Positions 9,188 through 24,100 of a DNA stretch of 64,000 bases are shown here, piece after piece; the stretch's first letter is position 1; each line of letters starts with the position of its first letter. The notes beneath the pieces are model-generated. The model did not search any database and was not told the origin of the DNA. It saw nothing but the letters and a program-made list of their open reading frames with translations. The stretch covers positions 69,908,344 through 69,972,343 of the forward strand of contig CM063108.1 of the NCBI GenBank assembly GCA_031841125.1, read 5' to 3'. The translations under genes and the position numbers were made by a program. Origin of the DNA: Acanthococcus lagerstroemiae (lineage: Eukaryota > Arthropoda > Insecta > Hemiptera > Eriococcidae).

Positions 9188-12100
9188 CTATAAAGAAGGA
9201 CAAAACAAATTCGAACGGTGTTATCGAGATATTTTAAAACAGGTACTCGTATATTGATTCGTATCGGGTCTTCGAACCTTTTTTTTTTTTTTTTCAATGA
9301 ACTTTCTCATACGCGTTGTCCTTCAATACTGATGTACGATGGAATCAAGTTCTTACCACGACAATCGACTTCTTTCTAAAATATCGTTTCATCGGTACTA
9401 AAACTTGGAGTTCCCAAAGTTGGTAGCCCTGCGTACTGAAAAGGTGATCATGTACAATTTTCCATAAGATTACAGCAAACTTTAAACGTCTTTAAATCAA
9501 GTAGAAATTGATTTTTAAAAAAAATATCGTCCTTACATTTTATTGTATTGTTACTAAACAATAGAATTACAGTCATCAACACAAGTGGGTGGAATAATTT
9601 TGGGCCATTTTTTTTTTCTTCCTAAGGATAGCAGTATTTCCATTTAAAATCATCCATGATCACCCTTTCAGTTTCACCCGCGCAAATGATTTTGTAGCGC
9701 TCTTTAGTGCCGGTTTTTGAACTTCCTTTCAACTCCTAGCTTTCGCGGTAGTTCGGAAGACTGCGTAGAAAAATTGCGCACTCGATAATCCAGAGGCATA
9801 ATCAGAAATTTATCTTGACCAAAGGGAACAAATTGAAAAGCGAAATCTAATATTGACGACCGGGACGAGCGGACACTTCTACGCATTTTTTAAACCATAT
9901 TATTCGTTAAAAAAATAACAAAATAAATAAAAAATACAATTCTTTTTGAAAGGAAGAGATGGTGCTACAGCCAGGGTTGGGCATTATTCGAAAGAAAAGG
10001 TACAGATAACAGATAACGGATGAAAATTCGAATAAACTTATCCTTTATTCAAATAAATCTGGGCCAGGAATTATTTATTCGTTTTCCGATTAGAGTAAAC
10101 AATTTTATAATCAACTTTTATCTGAATGACTCGGAAAATGAAAGGCCGAATAACGGATATTATCAATATTTTTCAATAGATTTCCTGTTGGCTGTTCTGT
10201 TGTGACTCGTGATACGGTATTTTGTCATCTCTTATCTCTCTATATACTAAAAAAGTAAAATCCGCCGCCGCCACCGCCGCCTCCGGGAGAGAAAAAACGC
10301 ACAGCGGGTCGCCTATCTAAAAATCAGAAAAATTGCAGGGGCAGGTCAACTACTTTCAAGGACATAATCTGCTCTAATATAGAAGATCTCCAAGTTTTAA
10401 GGCATAACCGACATAATAAGACATAAAAAGACCCATAATCTCTAAGATCTCAAGTCGCTGCGGGTTGCCTACCCTGCCCCGTAATTGCTCAATTTTCCAG
10501 GGGTAGCCTACCCTCAGGAGGGGTTCACAGTTGAGGAGAGAGTTCCACAAGGGCAGGGATGAGAAGCTTATTGAAAAAACTTCTCTTCTGACTTCTGGCT
10601 TCCATAATTTTAAAAAGCTTCCAGCTTCTGACTTCTTTCAATTTTGTAATTTAAAAACTTCCGGCTTCTGGCTTCTGTTATTTCAAAAAACTTCCAGCTT
10701 CCGACTTCTAGCTCCCGAAATTTTACTTTATTTCACCTCTAGCATCTTTTAAGCCCCCCTCCCCCCTCTTCCAAAATAATAAGAAGCACAAAACAAGTTC
10801 AAATGAAATAATATATTTAGACTTTGAAGCAACGAGTTTAAGAGCTCTTTTCTTATAAACAATGACTGACAAATTAGGCCAAATGCTGACTCTGAATTGG
10901 AACTTGGAAGCCAAAAAGAAGCCGATAAACAAAAGACTTCTCTTCCAGCTTCTGGCTTCCAACTGGAATTGGCTTCCGGCTACCGGCTTCTCGATTTGAG
11001 TCCAGGATACATATAAACTTCCGGCTTCCGGCTTCTGCTTCCAGCTTCTTTCACATCCCTGCACAAGGGCGAGGAGGGCCCCTGTGGGGGCGTGGGCTGT
11101 GAACGGGATGGTGTCCTTTGGTGGGGCGGGGGGGGGGGTTAAGATGAGTAAGAGAACCTGGTGGAGGAGAAAGTCCTTGGTGAGAGAGGGGACCAGGGAG
11201 AGAAATGGCCGTGGCGCGGGAGGGGCAGTTTGCGGGGTGCGGTCTTGAGGGTGAAGGGCTCTCGAGGGGAAGGGTGGTCATGGTTGTGAGAGCTCCTGGG
11301 TGGATGGTCAGGGATCTTCAAGAGGGTTGGAGGGCCATGGTGAGGACAGGGCTCTGAAGGGCGATGAGGCCCAGGGGGTAGTGGTGGGTGAAAGGTCCTC
11401 GTGGCGGAGAAAATCCTTGGTAGGAGAGGGTGGCCATTGAGGAAGGAGGAGGTAGAGGATCCTAGAGGGGCAGTAAAATTTTGGTAGATAAAGGCCCGGG
11501 GGAGTAAGAGGTACTCATGGTGGAGGAGGGAGCTCCTAAAGGGGAGGAAAACCACGGTGGTGGCGGGGACTGTAGAGGTAGGTAAAGCCCCGAGTGGGGG
11601 GGGGAATAATAGTGAGGAAGGGGTCCTGGTGGAGGAGGAAGTTCTTGGTGAGAGAGGCGGCCGGGAAGGCGAATGAAGGCCATAGTGCAGAAGGTTCTGG
11701 TCCTAAGGGGGGGGGTCTTGAGAGGATGGGTTCTGAGTGGGAGGGGTGGTCATGGTGGTGGAAGCTCCTGGTTGGAGGACCAGGGGATCTTTGTGGTGGT
11801 TGAGCGAGGAGGCCGTAGAATGGTTGAACTAGGAGGCAGTGGGTGATGGAGCCGCGAAAGGGGAAGACTTTAGAGAGGGACTAAGCCCGCCATTGGGGTG
11901 GTCGTAGTGATGTGTTAAGAGGTCTTGGTGGGGGTGTGGTACGTGAACAAAAGTGAAGGCCATAGTGGTGTGGGGTGGTCAAAGGACGTGGTCCTAATGG
12001 AGGGTACTCGGGGTGGAAGAGGGTGGTCGGGGAGACTAGGTGGAGGACTATGGCCATTGTGGGGGAGGAGTTTGTGGCTGAGGAGGGCTGCGACTGTTGA

Positions 12101-15100
12101 GGTGTGACCGTGGAGGCGGAGAGCAGCCACGGTCAACGAGGGGGTCGCGGTGGAGGAGGAGGAGGCTCGTGATGAAGAAAGGATGGAAGGGAGTTCATGG
12201 TGGAAGAATGAGGACCGCTGATAGAGGGGGAGCAAAAGAAGCACAAAGCAAACCTCAACTCAGTAACAAAAGTTTCAGACCAAACACTGAGGACTGTGGC
12301 GGTTGGACGAGGCGCGAAGCGCCGAGTAAGGCCGGCACGAGCGAAGCAAGTGACGGCGGGGGGGGAGCCGCGAAGCCGCCAGGGGGCGAAGCCCTCTAAT
12401 ATGTCCAGAAAAAAGGACCTAGCCCAGTAGCGTAGCGAGGGGGCGAAGGGGGCGAATGCCTCACCCTCCCAAGGCACCTGAAACTGAATGTAAAATATGC
12501 AAAATGAACAAATTTTCGCCTTCAAAACACGTTTTTTCGAAAAATGTTCGCTCGAACAGTAATTTTACCTTCATTTTTCATAAAATAGTCAGCTAATATT
12601 GGCAATTTAAAAAAAAAAACCTCAATTTTCGACTTCTCTTCCCTTGAAAATCTTACTTCGCCTCCCCGTTGGGAAAATCCTGACTACGCTACTGACCTAG
12701 CCCACATGTATTAGGGTGTCTTTCCTGGATATTTTCAAGTGGATATACCGATACGTCAAAATCCCATATCACGGTATCACCGAGCTTCGGTGTCTTAAAA
12801 CCTGAAAGGGGGAAGCTGTCTGATCAACTTTTTGAGAAATTAATTTTTTTGAAGGGTAATCAGAATCAGATTACAAACTATACATATTAAGTGTGTCATG
12901 ACTCAATGAAGTATATTTTGGCCAACGAAAGAAGACCGTTCTAGTTTCGTTGCCTCGCGTCAATTCTACTCAAACCAATGCACTAGCAATAAGACCGACA
13001 TGAGTCGCTTCGCGCGTCCTTCACATATTCCGATTAAATTATTTTGATGATCCCTTTCTATTATTCTTCTCCTTCGCAAAAGGAGTAATCTCGTGTTTGT
13101 TTCGTCTCTGTACGTTCAGCTATTCTTTTTCCCACCTCTCTTTACCTGTACATTGACCACCTGCCTGCCAGTCTCCGTCTCACTACATACCTTCTACCGC
13201 CTACTGTGTGCGGGGTAAGGACCCCTGAATTCGTGACGTCAGCGCGTTGCGAGCGTTTTACCAACGGTCTTCTTTCATTGGCCAGACTATAATTGTTCAA
13301 ATAAAATTATTTGCTTGTTTGTACTTTATATGTACATTGTTGTTTGTTGGTTAATAGAATTATTTCATTTACCGAGGAATGTTTAATTATTTCACAATCT
13401 TTTTCAGCAAATCAATGAAGTATAATGTTTATGCATAGAAAGTCCGAATCCAGGCCCGTGCGTAGAAATTATACAATGGGGAAGGGTGGGGGGTTGACCA
13501 TATAGGTTATAAAGGGAAGTGATCGCCATAAATTATTATATTATCTACATATCAACAAAGGTCAATGGGGGGGGGTTGAACCCCAAACCCCCCTTGCGTA
13601 CGGGCCTGTTCGAATCTTTACGTGTGGACTGTCAAGTACAGCAGATTCTGTCCCCCTGTCCTCGATACTTTACACTGTCTCATTCTTGTATGTATTTGGC
13701 CTTCGGTGTTACGTGAAAGTTATCCGTTATCCATAAATGGCAAAAATGTAAATGGTTTAATTTATCCGTTATTCGGATGACTCAGTCTTGGCCTCCAACT
13801 ATTCGTTATTCGTTGGCATACGATCCCTAAATTCAATTATTCGTTATTCGAATAAAGAATTGGTTATCCGTGCCCAACCCTGGCTACAGCCCCGATAGCT
13901 CCTTTCGTGGGAGGCTGCTGCTGTAACCTGATGGTATCCACAGGTATCAGTCCTAGCGTTCGGGATAATGGCTTCCTTCGTAATTATATCTTATTTGCGT
14001 TTGGACACTCCTGTAGATGCGCTAGTGTCGTGGACGAAAAGATGATCAGGGTATGTTTACCACAAAAACATGTACAAGTAAAATGAGCTCTAGCAGCTTC
14101 AATATTGTTTTTTATGGAAAACTGAAGAGAACTAAAGTGTTAGCCCTTATCATTTCCTTTCAGATAAGCCCAACTTCAGTTTTTTTGCAAAACATTTTTG
14201 TCACCGATCATCTTTTCATCCAAATACACCAATCAGCGCGCCGCATTTCATTAGACCGCTAGAGAGCAACTCTTTAGCGTCCAAACGCGAATCGTTGTAA
14301 CATACAAATTTGTATTTGTATTATTATAAAAACCACTGCGCCCTGCAATCAATTTGCTAGTTTTCTTGACCTTAAACATTCGCGCTTGTTCATAAAAATA
14401 GCATCACTCAGCCAATAAGTCAATCAGTTAATCATCCGCAATCGACCGAGTTGAAAGGATTAATCAGCAGAAATATCTAATAAGTAGATACAGCGCCAGC
14501 ACAACGTTCGTGACGAATACATGAAACTCACCAGCGGAAACGTTACCGTCTTCAGCTCACCGCGACTGTCAATCAACTTCTGTAAATTGGCGGCTATAAC
14601 GACGATATCACGGCCATCCACAAGTCCGGCACCGACCAATTCGGATGCTATACCTTCGGAACTATCCTTCCCCATCATGAACTCGAAGCGGATGTCATTC
14701 AATTCTTTCCTGCCGTTCCTATGTGCGCGATATTAGTTAGGAATTAGTTGTAAAAAGGTACTCGATCGAAAGCATTAGTAGTATAGATAGAAAGTTTTAC
14801 GAAGAAGGAGGAGGGTGACTGGGTACAAATTTTATATGGTAAAATAGGGGCGGATCTCAAAAATGTCAAAGAAAAAGTTCGGTTCCAAAAATGTTCGTTT
14901 ACAAACTTTCAAATTTTACTTATCCTCATAACTCGGGGAGGTATTACCACCTTATCCCACCCCCACTTACTTGCGCCACTGGAAAGTAAACATTAGACTC
15001 TAGTTCTACGAGTACTGGTACATTGAACAATCTAAATTTCACCACTAAGACGGGCACAAAATTGATTCAAATAATCGAACAAAGTATCCAAAATGAATTT

Positions 15101-18100
15101 TCCTGGGTCGCTGATTTCGAATATGTCGTCAGATTTCTGATTGGACGCCGACTGGAAACCCAAAATCAAAATTTGTCACTAGGAATAGGCCAGTGGCCCC
15201 AAATTAGGTCCGAATTAAAAGTCGAATAAAAGATTCGGAATTAATTAACCGGAAAACTTCCATTTCGATGTGGATGTTTCGTTGGATCTTGTAAGTCGAA
15301 TCGAAGTTGCCTACTATAAAGCAAAGACGTTTATACTACTATACTACGAGTACATAGATACCTACCTTCCTATCCTGCCGTAGTAAAATAAAGCGTACCC
15401 AGACTTTTGTACGAATGTTGCATAAGCGTTCGCCAGTCACCGGCATAGTCATTTTTCCCATTTAAAATACATGGTGAATTTCGCGTGGACGTGCCGCCGG
15501 CGTTCAAATTAAAAAAATAAAAAAAGTCTTCGCTTTAAAGGCGAAATTTGAATTTTGAGACAAAAAGTAGTGGTCGGATTAACAATCTGATTAGATATTC
15601 GAAATCAACAATTTGAGGTTCAGTGCTCTCTCATTTGATAATCACAAGTTATTAGTACGTTCGGACCAGTTTCCAACGGGAACGAATTCTCTTCAAACTG
15701 AACTTGCGCCTATTATTCTTTACCTAACACTACACAACAGCATAAAAAACAATGGCATGAGATTATATGATTTGAACTAACGATTTTTCTCGAGAACCTC
15801 TCGTTTTCCATGTTCAAGATAAAAATTTTATCAAATTTTTCTAGTTTTATTTTTGTTGTGGTTCACGAATAGCTACACTAATACTAATAACTAACAACAA
15901 ACAATACTGAACACGCATATTAAAGGTCCAGAAATAATTGGATGCTATTCAACAAAAGGGAACCAACCAACATTTGTAAGCAAAATGAGTAACTAGTACC
16001 CTTGGAAAGAGCGTACAGCGTAAAAAGTAGAATTTTTCAAAATTGAGCCCCCAATTAAAAAATGTGTACTCACGTTGAAAAAAGCTTATCAGTAAACGCT
16101 ATGTCATATAGTTTGTACACTACAAGGCTCTTGAACTTTGAATCACGTGTTCTCAAAAAGCGGATTTTGCTTTTGGTTTCCTTTTGCTGAATAGCGTCGG
16201 ATTAGGGCAAAGACGTTTATACTACTACACTAGATACCTAACGTCAGCCTGCTAGTGGTATAAACCCTTCTCACTCACCCCGCGTTTTAGTATCCCATCT
16301 GCTAGCGTCACCGGTATAGAAAATCGGCTCCAATGCATTTTAAATGGGAAATTGGTCATTTTCAAGTCGCGCTTACTATATTTTGCCTGGGTAAAACGAT
16401 CTGAAAATTGGACAGACCATGCATTCATATCTTGGGAGCAGGAAAATATTTAAAAAAAACAATATGCTACACTTCAATTTCTTATTTTTTTTAAATTTGA
16501 ACGCCGGCACCTCTACGCGAAATTCACCATGTATTTTAAATGGGGAAAATGACTATACCGGTGACTGGCGAACGCTTATGCAACATTCGCACAAAGTTTA
16601 TACGCTTATTTTACAGTATAGGAAGTTAGGTATCTAGTGTAGTAGTATAAACGTCTTTGGATTAGTGCTGTCGAAACTCAAAAGTATGCTTTGGCATATC
16701 TTTCCTCTGTGAAGCAAGTTGAGCATTTTAAAGACATCTTTGCGAAACAAAATTCTGAATCAAATACTTAAGCCCTATTTAAAATTGCATATTTTTGCGT
16801 ATTTCAACATACTTGCATATTTGGTGTTTTGTTGACATATTTGGAGCGTATTTTTATGAAATTTTCTAAATTTTTGTATTTTTGGGCATATTGAACAACC
16901 AGGACTACACTTTGTCGTATTTATTAATTTTTTTTTTCACTTTACTGCAAATAGCACTGGTAAGTCGTAAACGTTGGAGAAAATGAAAGTTATTGGTTGT
17001 GGCAACATTGTTTGGTTCACTGTTGTTTGTCGCGCCAATAGGGTAAACTCCCTGAAACCAAGATTATTAGACCATAGAAGGGTGGTCGGACGTAAGGCGC
17101 AACGCTCAAGTACTTCAAATGACGTCACTGTAGTACAAATCATACAGGCCTTACGGGAATGCAGTCGGGCGGCACCGGTGAGGTGGGAAGAATTGTTGCG
17201 GGTTGCATTGGATTCCGACCAACCTTCTAGTTCTATTAATCTTTTGCCCTGAAACTGTTGTTGTAATAAAGCTCTAGATAGGAGAGTACGCTCGTCCGCC
17301 ATTTTGAATCCAACCGCGCCCGTCGATGCCGAATTGACTACAGGGTACCCTCCACATAGTCAGATTCGGCATTCACGGGCATGGTTGCAGTCAAAATGGC
17401 GAACGATCGTACTTACACGAAATATACAGTGCTCTACGTTGTAATCTACTCGTTTCCCCCTCCAAAATGATATCCAAATAAGAGCTGTATATTTTGGAAT
17501 ATTTCGACTTTTTAGAGAATATTTTTGGCATATTTCGCGACAAAAAATCATAAAATATGCGCATATTTCACCTGTTTTTTAGGCATATCTTTAACGGCTC
17601 TAAGCATAATTTTTTCACGGCGATATTCAAATGGACGACTCTCATCAGTTATCGTGAATTCAAATTTGAATGGTGAGAATTGTGTTTGAAAATGAAAGGG
17701 CTAAACGAACAGCCAAGTATTTTGTGGTCGGATTCGTTTCGAAATGAAACGAATCTAAAAAAATCAGAACTCAAACTACAAGAATCGGATCTGATGAATC
17801 GATGGCAACACGAAAAAACCTATTATTAACGCGAAATCGATTTAAAATGGGGAGACCAACTCGCCAAGGATTAGTATAATTTGCAACGAGTGCAAAAAGC
17901 GCGTCATTTCGTGACGAGTGCGAAGTTGTGCATCAGAGCAACGCGCGTGCTGAAAAACGCACGAGCGAATAATGCGCTTCTTGCAAGAGTTGCCAAACTA
18001 TATTTTTTTCAATTTATGGTCGAAAAGCAGTTTATAGGAGTAATTATTAATTACCAATTGATTTTAACGCTCATCAAAGTGCGCATAAGCGACGAAAACG

Positions 18101-21100
18101 ATGCTCTTGCCCGTCCAGTGTGAATACGATCTGACGTCACTTTCTTACACTTCAAAAGTTTCACTTCTTGCACTGAAAAGTGGTTACAAATAAGTAGGGC
18201 TAGAGAAAATATGCTAAAAAAATGTAAGATATGCGCATAAAATTTGTCACGTTACTGGTAAAAATATGCTAAAAATGTTCTGCAAAAACCAAAAATATAC
18301 CAAAATATGCTTTTGCAATATGGGTATCAAATCTGAAATTTTAAAAGTTTTTTCTTTCCTCTGTAAATACAGAGCATTATCAACTTCACACGCGTGCAAA
18401 AACTCTACAAAGTGGCATATTCATTTGCTTTAATTCACAAGAATTATTGTAACAGGTCACAAGAAAAAGGCCTTAATGGTAACTGGACACTGAGGCTCTT
18501 TTTTTGTAACACGCAATTTTTCTGAATTTCAGTAAAATATTCTCTAATACGCTGAAAAATCAACTAAAATATGCTTAGAGAATCAAAATATTCCAAATTT
18601 GAAAAATATGCTCAGCTTATTTTACTCAGATTCTTTTGATTAGTCCAGGTACCAAACATAACCCACTACGGCGCAAGAGAAAAAGATATACCAAAGCATA
18701 ATATTTTTCCTAGCCCTACAAATTGGGATGTTAACCTCACCTAGGTAGCGCTAGTATCGTGGTATGGTGACAATGGCGAGAACAACTGATAAGAACTGAA
18801 AGGGGATGATTTCGGGAAATCATCCCCCTTATGTACCTTATCACCTCGTTATTACCGACAGGGATACCAACCTCGGAAGCTCAGGTTAACATCCCAATAA
18901 GACGCTTTCCGAGCATGATGTATTGAAAAAAGAAACCTGATGCGTTGTTCGGTACCACCACGTCTCGAGACTCAGCACGTTCGATTTACATTTACATATG
19001 CTCGAGAGCAGGGATGGAAAGCTCGCCGAAAGCCAAACAATTTTTATCATTTCAAGTCAGCCGAAACCCGAATAGGTTACAAGCTTAAAGCTGAAACCCG
19101 AAGCTGTATTTTTTCGGCTTGCAGCCCAAATTCTTGTAAGGTCGTAAACAAAATGGTTGCTATTGCTACTGTCTACCGTCTGCTTATACAGTCTGTGACT
19201 TTCATTTCGTTGTTGGTGTTTTACAGTAAACTGATTTATCTGTAATCTGTATACTGTGTTCTGTGTTTTTTACTATGGTTTGAGCCTTTGAGCAGTGGTG
19301 TTCAAAATCGTTGGAATACCGTTCTATTTTGGTTATTTTTAATTTTAAACAAAATTGAATAATATGTAATTGGTAATAATGCCGCGTTCAAAAGAAAGCC
19401 AAAACCTAGGTACTACTGGTACAGATCTAATTTGTTTTATTTTTCATAATATTATTAATTATTTACATTACAAAACCTAGGTACTGGTACAGAGCTTTAA
19501 AAAAATTTGAGCCAAAAGCCGAAAAGGTCAACATTTTTATTAATTTCAGCCAACCGAAAGATGAATAATCCACAAGCTGTAAGCTGAAAGCAGAAGCTGA
19601 ATTTCCGAAGGTCATCAGCTAAAGCCGAAAGTTGAGGCTTTATCATTCGGCTTTCCATCCCTGCTCGAGAGTATTAAGCGCGCGCCGAACGTATTTTTCA
19701 ATTTTTCATTCTTTTTTCGATGAAACGTATTTGAGCGTTCAATGAAAATTCGTTATTATAGATAGAGAGAGGTGGGGGAGGGGGATAAGTCGATTTCATT
19801 CGCACAGTCTTCACTGAAATAATGTTTCGTAAAGTTAAAAATATAACGATTGGAGAATTTTGTAATCTTTGTTAAAAAGGTATCAACGGGGCGCAGAAAA
19901 GAAGAGTGCCGAACGCGTTCACTATCTGTTTGATTATTCCAACACTTTAAAATCATAGGTATGTTGAATTTATATGCTCGACTGCTCGAACATCTTCAAA
20001 GAAAATTGAACGAGCGCATTTTTTTTTCTTCTTTTCCTTCGAATTTCAATTTACGTTCGAGCACAAGCTCGTCGAATATGCTTGATTTTGTACCACCGAA
20101 TTTAACCCATGAAAGGCGGCGAAACTGGACAAGAAGAGTAAAAGTTTCCCCGAGATATTCGCACCTTTTCTTCCTCCCTCTCACTCACCTCCCCCACTAT
20201 TTCTTCCTCTTTCTCTAGCTTGTCCCTTCTTCATTCGATATTCGATTACGTACGGCGTACTTCACGTGATCGAATGAGTTAATTTTGGCTATCATTTCGA
20301 GCCGCATTTAAGAATGTGAATTTCCCCAGCTAAGTACCGGGCGTCTTCACAGGTAGAGGAATTTCAATCAGCTAAACGCGCTACACTGGTTTCTTCCGTA
20401 ATTCTACACTTTACACGTCCCAGGTAAGATAGTTCGATATTAAATATCACGAGTATACTCGCCTCATTCTTAAAACTAAATTCACAGGGGTGTGACTGCC
20501 GTCATCGTCGGACGAGTCCTCATTATTGATAATATTGAAAGGTCTATTGGGTATCTGAAATACAAAAATCAACGTGATAACGACAAGTTGTACAGTACTT
20601 CAGTCAAACCCTAAGTATCGCAGGGATATACGGGTGCAGTGTGGATCACAACGCATACGCGTACGAGTAGTTCGACCGAGTGTACGGTACGAGCGACTGC
20701 GCGGATAAATGGAAAAATTTCAAGATTCTTCGTCTACACGTAGAATTTGGCAATAGTGCTAACGCCCAAGATGACACGAACCTCAAAATACCTCGTTAAA
20801 AAGTCAGGCTCACGGGTGTCAACGAATAAAATATACATAATATCGACATCAAACCCGGACAAGTCGTCCTCCGAAAACCGCTCGTTTGTAAACTGTCCAG
20901 CAAAGCCTCACTGGGAGGGACTGGTGGCTAAACTATCTCGAAAACTGATTCCATGCCTTGAAATATCGATCACCCAACGCGAAAACGAAAATATTTAGGC
21001 TAAATTAACGTAGTTAGGGTACCAGCATTCTGCTGCAACGAAGTAAGGCGCACGGAACTAGTGAAATCGATGTGGTTGGTATTATTAAAAAATTTCACGC

Positions 21101-24100
21101 TCTCAAATGTTTTAGCCACATGTAGATAATTACTCGTAACAACCACTTCGATTTATGAAAAAAAAAAAAAAAAATTTCTAAATACGGATATCACGCATCC
21201 AGCAGCAGATGCTACCCACTTTCGACAATAGGCGGAAACACGGGACCAAATTCTAATCGTTTACTCGCATCGAACATCGCATCACATTGCACTGTACAGT
21301 TAAAGCTCTAGATAGGAGAGTACAATCGTCCGCCATCTTAAATCCAACCTCGCCCGTCGATGCTGAATTGACTACGTGGTACGCTCCGAATAGTCGGATT
21401 CAGCATCCACGGGCACGGTTGAAGTCAAAATGGCGGACGATCAGAGCTCTAGTACAGTTAAAGAGTTGAAACGGGACATTAACGCGCACATGATCTCATT
21501 AACAGCAGTTATGAGTTACAGAAAGTGGAAATTGGCAAACGCCAATTTCGGGGGCTACTTTGTGTTTTCAATCCAAAATTCATTAAATCGAGGCTGAAAA
21601 ATTGATTTCTTCGATTTTAGTGTTTCGAGAGGTTTTGTAGAATTGATTTTTCTTTTTAACAAATCGATTTTTGATTTACGGATGAGCATCGCATTCTGCG
21701 GTATGACTGTTGATTAATATGTAAAAACATGCGAGGCTTTTTACCCGAATTCTTTCGTATGATTTGAAAAAAGCTCTAGAAAATCCGCTTGTATCATTCA
21801 AAACATTAAGACATTATTTTCACGAGCTTCTATTCGTCATGCCACCAAAAATCAACAACATTAAATCGATTTTCAATTTTGACAACGGGTTGTTCAATTC
21901 GATTGGTCAATTTCTGTTCGCGAATTGGACACACTAACATACTCTACCCCTCGGAGGATCGTGTTTCATTTTAAAATTAGAACCAGAGTTACAGCGCGTC
22001 GAAAAATACTGGAATATTATTACAGATACGTGGTCGACTATGACTACGAGTATAATGATGCATCCATGAAGCACGATAGATGTTCGCGGTTTTCGATAAT
22101 TTTCTCACGCAGTTACCGCCTACGCCCTACTCCGATCAGTTTGATCGAATGATAGACAAACAGACAGGCACAGATTTGTCGTCGAAAGCTCGCCAACGTT
22201 ACTCAGGAGCGAGATGGCGGAAAATAGCAGCAGCGGTATCTTTCGACGACAACTACTCTCGGCACATACCTCCTCATCGTCCGACGCATTACCGCCATCT
22301 TCTTCTTCCGAGGACCATACCCATTCACCGGTCAGTGTTCTATGGAGTCTTCCCGAGCCGGGTTGTTTCTTCGCGGCCTAGGAAATCGAGCGCAACATCA
22401 ATTTCGACGAGTACGAGAAAAATCCAGCCACGCTAATTGATCTTATCTTAATCAGGGACACGATGGAGAAGGATAGGGATCCACGTACTTTGAGCACACG
22501 AGTTTCTAAGCTCGGCCCGATGGCAATCAACGTCTGCTGCAGGTACTTTTTATCCTTGGCCTTTTTGAAAAATGGGTTCTTCAGCAGTTCGGTTGCCGTA
22601 GGTCTAAAATACAAAACGAACATCGTATGTTCTTAGTACGGCATACACGCACGTCAACAACGGTGTAATTTAATAGAGGCTACCCATGTCCGTCCTCATC
22701 AGACTACTCTCTTTTCTTACTTACACATACGGCAAAATCTACGCATACACACACACAGTAACCGCATAAAAGAGCAATCATGGAGAACGATAAGGAGATT
22801 CGCCGATAGCACCAAGTATACAGTATGGTACAGATCATTACGCAACATAGGAAAATCCCATAGAGCGCACGTTCATGTGTACCACTAGGGAAAACATCAT
22901 AATGGTACATATCAACACGCAACAGATAAGAAAAACGGTTTTGCAGAATTTTATCATGGAGAATTTCGTACTTCGTAGCATTCGGTGAAAAACTCCGAAG
23001 GTTTTTGAAGAATTCAGAATTGTATCAACTATCTTCGGGTGAAATGTTCTTCGAAAAATTTAATCGAAAATCGAGAAAAATATTTCTATAATTTTTGAAG
23101 AATTTCGTAGGAAACATTCGGGGGAACTCTGATAGTTCGAAAAATTTTATGAAAAATCATCAGAAAGAATGTTCGATGATCTCCGAAAATTTCAAACAAT
23201 TTTTAAGGAATTTCGTAGGAAAATTTTAGAAGAAATTTCCAATAATTTTCGAAGAATCTCATAGGAAATCTTTGGAAAAATTTCCAATGTTTTCCCAAAA
23301 ATTTCATCAAAATTTTCCGATGATTTTTGAAGAATTTCATAGAAATATTCGAGGAAAAACTCCGATGGTTTTTGAAGAATTTTTAATAAAATTATCTTCA
23401 AGAAGAATGTTCGATGATCTCCGAAGAATCTCATCGAGAATCTTCGGGAACAATATCCGATGATTTTAAGAAATTTCATCGGAAATTTTTGGGAAAAAAT
23501 TCCCATAATTTCCGAGGATTTTTATCGGAAATCTTTCTTTAAAAAATTTCCAATGTTTTCCGAAGAATCTTAACAAATTACTTCAAGAAAATTTTCTGGT
23601 TATTATGAAGGATTTCATCGGAAATATTCGGGGGAAAACCCCGATGGTTTTCAAGAATTTTATGAAAAATTGTCAGAAAGAATGTTCGATGATTTCCGAA
23701 GAATTTCATTGAAAATCTTCGGGAAATTTCCAATGATTTTTAAGGAATTTCATAGGAGATCTTTGAGAAAAATGTTCAATATTTTCCAAAAATTTTCATC
23801 TTTCCTCAAGATTGTAACCAAGAAAAGCAGAAGACTCATGCAACACGAGTTGTAAAATAAACGGATATAGTTCTTCACTACTTAGAATAACACCAAACAC
23901 AAAGAATGACAATCAAAGTCACGTGTACAGCGCGCATATACTACAAGGGACCGCCACTGTCGAGCAAATTTACCTCTCCCAAGTACTTCAGATCTTGGAC
24001 GTTTGAAAGAGGGGGTGGGGGCCGCTGTAAACATGACGTGGTCCAATTGATTGGATCACAGCTTCACGCACTGCCTCCAGCGGGATTAAATTGGTTCTTG

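Larger units (their letters stand above)
9972..13882. mobile_element. 3.9-kb hAT-like element (CAGGGTTGGGCA termini) with nested insertions
   Basis: Termini CAGGGTTGGGCA and TGCCCAACCCTG are exact inverted repeats, flanked by a perfect 8-bp duplication GCTACAGC (9964-9971 and 13883-13890). Subterminal regions are rich in short copies of the TTATTCG/CGAATAA type in both arms, as in hAT ends. No transposase ORF is visible. The interior holds at least three further hAT MITEs with their own 8-bp duplications, a G-rich degenerate repeat and short GC-rich hairpins. It lies in intron 9 of the kinase gene. Non-autonomous. Confidence 0.88.

Noticed and set aside
11051..12525. Long Pro/Ser-rich minus-strand frames
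   Set aside because: Explained by the G-rich, C-poor repeat on the plus strand; no domain, and they cross mobile-element boundaries.
16937..17302. 121-codon minus-strand frame and its plus-strand partner
   Set aside because: They overlap the hAT-like element and palindromic MITE A2, with no recognisable domain.
17881..18123. 80-codon plus-strand frame
   Set aside because: No family similarity or splice context.
20452..20458. GT donor (GTATAC) four bases downstream of the proposed exon 8 end
   Set aside because: It would end in phase 0 and cannot join exon 9 in the conserved CCT frame; the GC donor does.
22080..22436. 118-codon plus-strand frame
   Set aside because: Antisense shadow of fray exon 7, whose splice sites and family motif are clear.
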